A stretch of DNA of 64,000 bases from Ilumatobacteraceae bacterium (lineage in GTDB: Bacteria > Actinomycetota > Acidimicrobiia > Acidimicrobiales > Ilumatobacteraceae). The DNA is taken from contig JAJTFJ010000006.1 in assembly GCA_021298435.1 (NCBI GenBank), positions 1 through 64,000 of the forward strand, written 5' to 3'. Below the pieces are notes generated by a model. That model worked only from the letters and a program-made list of their open reading frames with translations. It ran no database searches and was not told the origin of the DNA. The translations under genes were made by a program, and so were the position numbers. Shown here in pieces: positions 41,536 through 48,812 of the stretch (positions are counted from its first letter, which is position 1; the number at the start of each line of letters is the position of its first letter).

Positions 41536-43091
41536 TACTTGCCTCCTCCGAGTGGGAACCAACAACGATAGAAGTGGTTATCTCCGTCATCTTTCAATGG
41601 CGGCTTTTCTGCGCGGCACTTGTCCTGCACATATTCGCAACGGTTGGCGAATGCACAACCAGGTTCGTCCTTGGTGGGGTCGGGGAGACGACCCTCAACG
41701 ACGGGCAAACGAGTTCCGGTGGGTGTCTCAAGTCGTGGAATTGACTTGAGGAGCGCCTCTGTGTACGGCATCTTCATGTTTGCGAAGAGGGAACGCGTTG
41801 GGGCGTACTCCACCATGTCACCGGCATACATCACTGCGATCTGATCTGTGTGACCTGCAACGACACCAAGGTCATGAGTCACCAAGATCATTGACATATC
41901 AAACTCTTTACGGAGTTCTGTCAATAGTTCGAGTACCTGCGCCTGCACTGTCACGTCGAGCGCAGTGGTTGGTTCGTCTGCAAAGAGCATTTCAGGGTTA
42001 CATGAAACAGCAATAGCAATCATGATGCGCTGACGCATGCCGCCGGAGAGTTGATAAGGGAATTTCTTCAGCATGCCCTCTGGGTCTGGAATACGCACTC
42101 GCTTGAGGAGCGCAATGGCACGCTCGGTTGCTGCTCGCTTATCCATGCCGATGCGCTCGGTAAGGCTTTCTGTGAGTTGGTCGCCGATGCGACGAACTGG
42201 GTTCAATGCAGTCATTGGATCTTGGAAGATCATGGCCATGCCAGTTCCCCACAGATTACGAACTTCGACAGAGGACAATTCTGAAATCAATTCACCGCGG
42301 TACTTGATATCTCCGGTGCGCGTTGCGGTGGAGGGAAGAAGACCCATGGTTGCACGTGAAAGAACTGTCTTTCCAGATCCGGATTCACCCACGACACCGA
42401 GGCTTTCGCCCTTGCGAAGCCTGATGGTGACATCGCGAACCGCCTTCAAATTGCCGCGTGGTGTGGCAAATGAAACGTCTAAACCATCGATTGTCAGAAG
42501 GTCTGATTCGAGCGACAGTTTTGACTCGACGATAGGTGTTGTCAATGTGTCGAACTTGTCGTAGATCACCTGAGTACCAGAGACAAAATCCCAAATATTG
42601 CGATTGCGATCATTGCGCAATGGCACCGATGAATAGGCATAGACGGCCGCAATCGTTAGTGCCAGCCTGAGAAGACCATTCTCAAGGCCGATGGCATTAA
42701 GAACCACGGTCGGGACTGCGAATGCGATTGCAAGACCTGCGTGACCGACAAGTGTGGCCAGCAGTCCGCGACGAATAATCATCTGACTCAAGGTGAGTGG
42801 TTCGAATGTTTTCGCATCGACCACACGCATATTCATCCGCTTCTTTGCAAATGAAGTACCACTCTTTTGACGACCCGCATTCACTTGCAGTGCAAGCCAC
42901 AAAACCGAGGTAACGGCAAGAGAGATAGTGACACCTGCAAAGATGGCAATCACGACGAACGCCACTACATAAACAGCCTCTTCGAGAAGGAAAGCCTTCA
43001 GGCGACGAGATGGATCTGCGAGGTAGACGCCTGGTTCGGCATCTTGCGCAAATGGCAACGGACGTTCAGCAACAGTCGAAAAGTTGCTCAT
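41535..43091 (-). CDS. RDD membrane domain fused to DppD/OppD-like ABC ATPase
   Basis: A 518-residue protein. Residues ~25-195 form a membrane domain with several helices and the RDD-type features: RRLKAFLLEEAVYV at the first helix, SGTSFAKKRMNMRVVD, LTLSQMIIRRGLL and NIWDFVSGTQVI. Residues ~205-518 are a complete OppD-like ATPase: Walker A GESGSGKTV (about 235), QDPMTALNPVRRIG, LSGGMRQRIMIAIA, MLFADEPTTALD, LVTHDLGV and CAFANRCEYVQDKC. Peptide-importer ATPases are normally soluble; here the ATPase is tied to the membrane. The ATG at 43091 follows AGGGAG and overlaps the DppC stop (ATGA). Confidence 0.85.
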   Translation of the reverse strand: MSNFSTVAERPLPFAQDAEPGVYLADPSRRLKAFLLEEAVYVVAFVVIAIFAGVTISLAVTSVLWLALQVNAGRQKSGTSFAKKRMNMRVVDAKTFEPLTLSQMIIRRGLLATLVGHAGLAIAFAVPTVVLNAIGLENGLLRLALTIAAVYAYSSVPLRNDRNRNIWDFVSGTQVIYDKFDTLTTPIVESKLSLESDLLTIDGLDVSFATPRGNLKAVRDVTIRLRKGESLGVVGESGSGKTVLSRATMGLLPSTATRTGDIKYRGELISELSSVEVRNLWGTGMAMIFQDPMTALNPVRRIGDQLTESLTERIGMDKRAATERAIALLKRVRIPDPEGMLKKFPYQLSGGMRQRIMIAIAVSCNPEMLFADEPTTALDVTVQAQVLELLTELRKEFDMSMILVTHDLGVVAGHTDQIAVMYAGDMVEYAPTRSLFANMKMPYTEALLKSIPRLETPTGTRLPVVEGRLPDPTKDEPGCAFANRCEYVQDKCRAEKPPLKDDGDNHFYRCWFPLGGGK

Positions 43092-43993
43092 ATCTTTGAC
43101 TCCCTCTTGTCGAGCTTGACTCGGACGTAGTCGCCGAACCAGTTGAATGAGATGACTGTGAATGCAATGCACAAAGCGGGGAGGTACACCTCATGAGGCG
43201 AGTACTCAATGTTGCCGCGACCATTGGCAAGCATGGAGCCCCAGGAAGCTCCGCCAGGAATTCCGATGCCGAGAAGGGCTAAGGACCCTTCAACGATGAT
43301 GACGGAGCCAACAGCGAGGAAACCAATGGCCAAGATGGCTGGTGCAACGTTGGGGAGAATGTGCTTTCGAATAATGAAGAAATTCTTCGATCCCATTGAC
43401 TTTGATGCCAAAACGAATTCTCGGCTGCCCCACTGAAGAGCAGATCCGCGTGCGATGCGACCAAGAATGGGAATAATCACGATGATCAAAGAGATGATCA
43501 AGACCACAACTCTTCGGGTCATTGAAGCCGGATTGTTCTCATCGGAATAGGCGAGGACGGAAAGCAAAGCCAATGACAACACAAGGTTGGGGATGGACAA
43601 CATGATGTTGAAAATCATGGTGACTGCGAAGTCGTACTTCCCGCGGAAATATGCTGCGGTGATTCCGATGAAACTTCCGATGCCACCGCCAATAAGCACG
43701 GCCACAAGTGAGACGATGACTGAAATTCTCGCTCCATTTACAATCGATGCCATCATGTCGTAGCCATCATTGGTGGTACCAAGAATATGGCTGGGGTGAA
43801 ATGGTGCAACACCCAGGTTTTCGTAGGACGCTTCGTCCCACTGAGGCGTGGGAAGCACCCATCCGAAGAGTGCAAGGAACATGACCAAAGAAATCCATGC
43901 GCTAGCCAAATAAAAACCAATGGTCTTTCGTGGCTTCTTCGTCTTGATGACTGGCTCTGCAGTCTCTGTTGATGAAAGTGAATTCTCAGGCAC
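43088..43993 (-). CDS. Peptide-type ABC transporter permease (DppC/OppC-like)
   Basis: A 301-residue inner-membrane permease: one N-terminal helix (about 25-47) followed by a periplasmic stretch with HPSHILGTTNDGYDM, then the five-helix core. The EAA-like loop is near GREFVLASKSMGSKNFFIIRK, and the C-terminal GIPGGASWGSML and NWFGDYVRVKLD are family-typical. The GTG start at 43993 overlaps the DppB stop by 8 bases; the track ORF is longer. It forms the transport channel with the next gene's product. Confidence 0.9.
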   Translation of the reverse strand: MPENSLSSTETAEPVIKTKKPRKTIGFYLASAWISLVMFLALFGWVLPTPQWDEASYENLGVAPFHPSHILGTTNDGYDMMASIVNGARISVIVSLVAVLIGGGIGSFIGITAAYFRGKYDFAVTMIFNIMLSIPNLVLSLALLSVLAYSDENNPASMTRRVVVLIISLIIVIIPILGRIARGSALQWGSREFVLASKSMGSKNFFIIRKHILPNVAPAILAIGFLAVGSVIIVEGSLALLGIGIPGGASWGSMLANGRGNIEYSPHEVYLPALCIAFTVISFNWFGDYVRVKLDKRESKI

Positions 43994-44945
43994 GGCGTTC
44001 CCTTGTTCGTGGGTCAGTGATTTGTGTAAGAAGATCGACCATCGTGTTGAAGAACACGTAGCCAATTGAGATCAAAGCGATGAGCGTTTGCATCGCGACA
44101 ACTTGTCGAGCACCAATGGAGTAGAAGATTTCGTATCCAATACCGGGGATAACGAAAATTGTTTCAATAACGATTGTGCCTCCGATGAGACCACCCATGT
44201 TCAATGCAGCAGAGGTGAGTAAAGTGGTACTTGATGGACGGAAGACGTGGCGCCAAAGAACTCGACGGTTAGAGATGCCCTTTGATGCGGCCATCGTCAC
44301 GTAATCATCTTTCAAGGTTGCAATCACGTCGGTGCGCAAGAGACGTGTATAGCCAGAAGCTAAACCGAACGCAAGACTCATGACGGGAAGAATCATCAGT
44401 TTGAGGTGTTCACCGAGATTCTCAGAAGGACTGACGTATCCGATGGGGTCAACCCATCCGAGATTGACAGCGAAGATCAAAGAGAAGATGAGCGCAAGAG
44501 CAAAGCTAGGAAATGACACAGTGGTGAACATCACAGTGCTTGTGATTCGGTCGAAGCGCTTGCCTTCTTTGTACGCAGAAGCAAGTCCAAGTGGAATAGC
44601 AAATGTCAGCGCAACAATCTGTGCGTAGATGATCAACATCAAGGTGACGGGAAGTGTGTCAGCAATGACGCCACCTAAATCCCGGTAGCCACCGTTGAGG
44701 TAGTACTTTCCGAAGTCGCCGGTGAAGACATCGGAAAACCACTTCCAGTAGTAACCAAACAGGCCGCGATCGAGTCCTGTTTCTTTAGCGATTTCGATTT
44801 GTTGGTCAATAGTTCCGTTAGGAATCATGATTGCTGCAGGATCGCCTGGAAGTAATCGCATCAATAATGAAAGCAAGAATGTTGCGATCACGACGATTGA
44901 AAACATGGGAATCAAGCGCCGCAACAATTGCCGCAAAATATTCAT
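43986..44945 (-). CDS. Peptide-type ABC transporter permease (DppB/OppB-like)
   Basis: A 319-residue six-helix permease: MNILRQLLRRLIPMFSIV, LRLLPGDPAAIMIP after helix 1, the EAA loop near KDDYVTMAASKGISNRRVLW, and the ending LIALISIGYVFFNTMVDLL with DPRTRERR. GGGGGTAC precedes the ATG. It follows binding-protein paralogue 3 across a 113-base gap with a hairpin. Confidence 0.9.
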   Translation of the reverse strand: MNILRQLLRRLIPMFSIVVIATFLLSLLMRLLPGDPAAIMIPNGTIDQQIEIAKETGLDRGLFGYYWKWFSDVFTGDFGKYYLNGGYRDLGGVIADTLPVTLMLIIYAQIVALTFAIPLGLASAYKEGKRFDRITSTVMFTTVSFPSFALALIFSLIFAVNLGWVDPIGYVSPSENLGEHLKLMILPVMSLAFGLASGYTRLLRTDVIATLKDDYVTMAASKGISNRRVLWRHVFRPSSTTLLTSAALNMGGLIGGTIVIETIFVIPGIGYEIFYSIGARQVVAMQTLIALISIGYVFFNTMVDLLTQITDPRTRERRA

Positions 44946-44984
44946 AGCAAGTACCCCCTTGGTGCTTCTTTAAATCTAATACAA

Positions 44985-45023
44985 CGAAAGGGGCGGCGCC
45001 CAACTTGGACACCGCCCCTTTCG
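44985..45023 (-). terminator. Intercistronic hairpin between binding protein and permease genes
   Basis: CGAAAGGGGCGG (44985-44996) and CCGCCCCTTTCG (45012-45023) are perfect 12-base arms. There is no long T-run on either side, so this is likely a partial terminator or mRNA stabiliser that keeps the binding protein more abundant than the permease, as is common in such operons. Confidence 0.7.
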
Positions 45024-45058
45024 GGTTAACTTCTCTAACGAAGTTGACTATCTAGTGC

Positions 45059-46795
45059 TTACTTCTTGTAAACGCCGGTCCAGTCAATTCCGTAGTTTGT
45101 GATGAGACGTTGTGTCTTACCTTCTGGAAGTTTGAGTGTTCCGATTCCACCAAGCTTCTTCGTTGTGAAGAGTGTGTAGTAGCCGTGCTGGACTGAAGTC
45201 ATGAAGCCATTTGTCTGCAAGTATGCAGTGCCTTCCTGGTACTTCGCCTTGGCTGATGCCTTGGTTGCTGCTGCTTGACCAGCGAAGAACAGTTCGTCCA
45301 CTTTTGGATCCAAGTGCTTGTTCAAGTTGAGCAAGCCACCAAGAACGCCACGGAATGATCCGGCAACTGGGTTGGTGCTTCCTGTTGGGAACATGTTTGT
45401 TGCAACGAATGGCAAGTTGAAAGCCACATCGGTTCCTTCAAACAAGAGAAGAGGAAGAATGTCGTATGCCTGCTGTTGTGCGAATGGCACTGTTGGGTTG
45501 AATGCCTTCGCAATAATCACTGCAGTTTCTTCAACAACCATGTTCACGGTGATTCCACACTTTGCCCACTGATTAATCAGGAACTTTGCGTTTGCCTGTG
45601 AAGCGCTTGATGAGTCAGCTGGCATGCTCAAGGTGAGTGATGTTGCACCAGTCTCAGCCTTGTATGCGTCAAGGTTTGCCTTTGCAGTCTTCACGCTGAA
45701 CTTGCCGAAACCACGAGTGGTGTACATCACGCTTGATGGACCAACAAGAGACTTTGGAACAGCTGTCTCACCCTTGGCGCGGACCTTGACATAGTTCACT
45801 CGGTCGATGCAGTTAATAACTGCAAGGCGAGCGTTCTTGTTTGCCAATGGAGACCCGGCCTTACCCTGGTTCAACCAGAGTGATGGGTAGTACTCGTTTG
45901 GTGACTTGAACTCTGTCACAACGCTCTTGCGCTGGCGGAGGTCCTTGATGAAGGTTCCTTCTGAGAAAGAGGTGAACATACCTGCGTCAAGTGTTCCGCG
46001 GCGGACAGCAGCTGCGCGCTGTGAGCCTTCCTTCACGTTGGTGAAAGTGATCTTGTCGAGGTATGGCAACTTGGCGGAAGGATTCTTAGGGTCCTTGCGC
46101 CAGTAGTTCTCATTCTTTACTGCAACGAGTTCGTTGCTGTTCCATGACTGAACCTTGAAAGGTCCTGTTCCGATGGCAGTTGTTGAACAGGTGCCTGTTG
46201 CGCCGCCCGTAGCGAGCTGAGCATCAGCGCGCATGAAAAGACGACCAGAAGCGTAAAGCGTTCCGAGGAAGTCGTTCTGTGCACGGTGAAGTGAGAACCT
46301 CACGACGTAGTCGCTGACCTTGGCAAAGTTGGCAATGTTGGCACCAAACGTGATGTTGGTTCCAATACCGATGCCTTGTCCTGCACGACGACCAGAGTTG
46401 ACGTTCATGTTCGAAACCACAGAGTCAGCATTGAAAACTTGACCGTTGTGGTATGTCACGCCTTGACGAAGTGTGATGTCCCAAGTCTTGAAGTCGGCTG
46501 ATGGAGCCCAGCTTTGTGCAAGAAGACCAACGAAGTCGTTTCCACGAGTCTTCTCAACAAGGCCTTCAAAGATTGCGCGAGTTGCCATCAGAGATGAGTT
46601 CGCTGGGTTGTTGTTGTTGCAGAAACCGGGGAACGTGTCGAAAATTCCGATTTTAATTTCGCCTCCGGCTTTTGCGGCCGACGTGGAAGCAGCTTGGCCT
46701 CCTGTCGAAGCCACGGTGGACACCGCAATAGTGGCGGCGATTGCTGCCCCTACGCGACGCATCACGCGTGACCGTGTGGTCTGACGTTGTGTCAT
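45059..46795 (-). CDS. Family-5 ABC substrate-binding protein (paralogue 3, operon-linked)
   Basis: A 578-residue secreted binding protein with a Sec signal (MTQRQTTRSRVMRRVG, hydrophobic core, cleavage near GGQAAS), no lipobox Cys. It shares long stretches with paralogue 1: GGEIKIGIFDTFPGFCN, NPANSSLMATRAIFEGL, FKTWDITLRQGVTYHN, and SPNEYYPSLWLNQGKAGSP. The start is ATG 46795 after TTTGGGGGT. It is the first gene of the operon dppB-dppC-RDD-dppD-dppF-alkB, so it is the cognate receptor. The ligand is unknown; SBP_bac_5 proteins bind peptides, opines, nickel or glycosides. Confidence 0.9.
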   Translation of the reverse strand: MTQRQTTRSRVMRRVGAAIAATIAVSTVASTGGQAASTSAAKAGGEIKIGIFDTFPGFCNNNNPANSSLMATRAIFEGLVEKTRGNDFVGLLAQSWAPSADFKTWDITLRQGVTYHNGQVFNADSVVSNMNVNSGRRAGQGIGIGTNITFGANIANFAKVSDYVVRFSLHRAQNDFLGTLYASGRLFMRADAQLATGGATGTCSTTAIGTGPFKVQSWNSNELVAVKNENYWRKDPKNPSAKLPYLDKITFTNVKEGSQRAAAVRRGTLDAGMFTSFSEGTFIKDLRQRKSVVTEFKSPNEYYPSLWLNQGKAGSPLANKNARLAVINCIDRVNYVKVRAKGETAVPKSLVGPSSVMYTTRGFGKFSVKTAKANLDAYKAETGATSLTLSMPADSSSASQANAKFLINQWAKCGITVNMVVEETAVIIAKAFNPTVPFAQQQAYDILPLLLFEGTDVAFNLPFVATNMFPTGSTNPVAGSFRGVLGGLLNLNKHLDPKVDELFFAGQAAATKASAKAKYQEGTAYLQTNGFMTSVQHGYYTLFTTKKLGGIGTLKLPEGKTQRLITNYGIDWTGVYKK

Positions 46796-46814
46796 TGAGT
46801 TACCCCCAAATAAG

Positions 46815-46831
46815 CACACCACCGTGGTGTG
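46815..46831 (-). promoter_or_regulatory. Palindrome upstream of binding-protein paralogue 3
   Basis: CACACCAC-C-GTGGTGTG is a perfect 8-bp inverted repeat ending 19 bases upstream of the ATG. Its position and TGTG/CACA content match the palindrome before paralogue 2, suggesting a common repressor. Confidence 0.45.
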
Positions 46832-46963
46832 ACTGAGGACACGATAGCAGTAGGTGTGTCCTACGACATAGGCAACTCAGGGATAAAAGAGGTTGTCTTC
46901 GGCAAGTGATCACAAGGGCTGAGGTGAATTACTCTCACCTGTTTCTGTTATCGTCCTGGGCAT

Positions 46964-47905
46964 CTAGGAGAGAAAAAGGTGAACCTTGATGGCGCCTGAC
47001 TTGCGATCAGCCGCGACGCGGAACGCTTCGGCAGCGTCGGTCAAAGCGAATCGATGGGTCACAACTGCATCTATAAGGTGAGGCAGCCGAGCCAAGATGT
47101 CGATTGCTTCCTCAAAATCATGGTATTCATGATTATGTCCGTAGAAGATGGACGGAATCACCGTGATTTCCTTCATCATGAGGGAGTTGTTCAAGGTAAC
47201 GGGGCTCCAGAACATTCCGAACTCTAAAAGGGTGCCGCACGGGCGGGTCGCCTGCACGCATGCGTCGAATGATTGTTGTGAGCAGACGGCGTCGAACGAC
47301 ACGTCATAGTTAAGGCCAGATTCAGAGACGGGGTGGGCGCCGACCTTCTCGGCTGCGAGTGCTTGGTGCGGGTGTCGGGTCACGATGTCGACGATCACTC
47401 CGCGATCGACAAGAACTGTTGCCGCCAGAAGACCGATGGAGCCGGCACCAATGATGACTGCTCGACTTCCTGCCTGAATGCCGGATCGATTGATGCCATG
47501 GATGACCACTGCCAGTGGCTCAACTAAGCCAACCGAAGCCGGGTCAACGCCAGAGGGCATGGGGAAGATCTGATTCGTGTCGACACGGACAATCTCTGCG
47601 AGTCCACCATCGCGAGACATTCCGTGCAGTGATCTGCCCGCCATGGAGCACGTGTGGGAAAACCCCGAGGTGCACTGGACACATGTGCCGCATTCTCCTG
47701 TCGGGCGAATTGCAACCAGTTGCCCATCTGTTGTGAGTCCGCCGAACTCATGCCCGAGAACGACGCCTGAAAGACCGGCTTCAATCATGTGAAGGTCGCT
47801 GCCGCAGATACCACTAGAGGTCACTGTGATGAGTTCTCCGGAACCATCGGGGGTGTCTTTTTCAACAACAGAGATAACGCCTTGGGTGGCGATGACAGCA
47901 AGCAT
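46964..47905 (-). CDS. Zinc-dependent alcohol dehydrogenase (MDR family)
   Basis: A 313-residue medium-chain dehydrogenase. Catalytic zinc residues: SSGICGSDLHM and VLGHEFGG; the structural-zinc Cys cluster is ECGTCVQCTSGFSHTC. The NAD(P) Rossmann motif is AVIIGAGSIGLLAA. It is a little shorter than usual (about 340). The substrate is unknown; sorbitol/threonine dehydrogenase-like. On the minus strand TACCGT (47918-47913) lies seven bases before the ATG, a leaderless-type start. It is followed by a 168-base gap before the binding-protein start region with the palindrome. Confidence 0.85.
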   Translation of the reverse strand: MLAVIATQGVISVVEKDTPDGSGELITVTSSGICGSDLHMIEAGLSGVVLGHEFGGLTTDGQLVAIRPTGECGTCVQCTSGFSHTCSMAGRSLHGMSRDGGLAEIVRVDTNQIFPMPSGVDPASVGLVEPLAVVIHGINRSGIQAGSRAVIIGAGSIGLLAATVLVDRGVIVDIVTRHPHQALAAEKVGAHPVSESGLNYDVSFDAVCSQQSFDACVQATRPCGTLLEFGMFWSPVTLNNSLMMKEITVIPSIFYGHNHEYHDFEEAIDILARLPHLIDAVVTHRFALTDAAEAFRVAADRKSGAIKVHLFLS

Positions 47906-47912
47906 GGGCCTA

Positions 47913-47918
47913 ACGGTA
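47913..47918 (-). promoter_or_regulatory. Leaderless-type -10 element of the alcohol dehydrogenase gene
   Basis: Minus-strand TACCGT followed by seven bases and ATG (47905). Confidence 0.4.
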
Positions 47919-47932
47919 GTCGTTGATTGTGT

Positions 47933-48772
47933 TTACGGCGTTGACGAAGAAGGAGTGCTGGAACTAGACGACGACGGTTCGCTCGTTGCTGTTGTCGACG
48001 ACGGTGTGGTGGAGCTCGTTGACGAATCTGGATTCGTTGTGGTCGTTGCAGGGACAGTTGATGTCGTCGTCGTTGACGACGTGCTGGTTGTTGTCGTAGT
48101 GGTCGTTGTTGTTGCATCAACGATTCGCTGTCCAAACAACTTCATTTGATTAATGAAGTAGGTGGTGCGTGTCTTGTATCCAGTGACAGAGAGGTGAACT
48201 CCGTCAGCAACAAAACGACTTTGCCCTTTTGGAGTGAAGAACTTGTTCCAGTCTGCAATGACGAGATTCGGGTAGCGGCGAGTGGCTGATTGCAATGCGC
48301 GATTGAAGCGAACTCCGCGTGCTCTCCAGTCGGCACGGCCAGTCGGAGAGAATTCAAGATTGACCCACAACACGGGAAGTCCTCCTGCTTGATCCATCAC
48401 CGTGTCGATGGCGTACGTCGGATACCAGGACTCAGATTTTGAAATCATGTCGTTAGTACCGAGGGCGACAACAATTGCTGTGGTTGAACTGCTAAGTCTG
48501 TTGGCAATGATCTTTGCGCCCACCGTGGCTTTGCGGCCGTTCTTTGCATCGAGGACAACGTTTGTCCAAATATTGGTTCCTTGAGCCTTGACGCCAAGCT
48601 TGCCGAAATAGTTGGCACCAAAAGTCAAGCTGTCGCCCACAACGAGAACTGTGCCTTGCCCATTGGCTCCCATGGCTGGTTTTCTTGCTGCTGTCGCCGG
48701 AACTGCGGCGATGCCGAGAAGAGTGAGAACAGTCACGCATACGGCAAGAGGCCGATGAATTGATCTGTGCAT
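47933..48772 (-). CDS. Secreted SGNH/GDSL hydrolase with Thr/Ser-rich tail
   Basis: A 279-residue protein with a signal peptide (MHRSIHRPLAVCVTVLTLLG, cleavage near ATA-AR). The SGNH blocks are VVGDSLTFG (Ser), ALGTNDM (Asn) and DGVHLSVTGY (Asp/His). The last ~60 residues are almost only Thr, Ser, Pro and a few Ala/Asn, a low-complexity tail likely to be glycosylated or to span the cell wall. It would hydrolyse ester or acetyl groups outside the cell. ATG 48772 is the preferred start; the track ORF is longer. Divergent from the sulfatase-like gene with a 40-base gap. Confidence 0.82.
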   Translation of the reverse strand: MHRSIHRPLAVCVTVLTLLGIAAVPATAARKPAMGANGQGTVLVVGDSLTFGANYFGKLGVKAQGTNIWTNVVLDAKNGRKATVGAKIIANRLSSSTTAIVVALGTNDMISKSESWYPTYAIDTVMDQAGGLPVLWVNLEFSPTGRADWRARGVRFNRALQSATRRYPNLVIADWNKFFTPKGQSRFVADGVHLSVTGYKTRTTYFINQMKLFGQRIVDATTTTTTTTTSTSSTTTTSTVPATTTTNPDSSTSSTTPSSTTATSEPSSSSSSTPSSSTP

Positions 48773-48812
48773 AGGGGAACTCACTGTTCCATTGTGGCAA
48801 GGTAAAAGGGTG

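Noticed and set aside
48142-48584. Short ORFs on both strands in the GDSL hydrolase gene
   Set aside because: Shadows of the hydrolase and its low-complexity tail.
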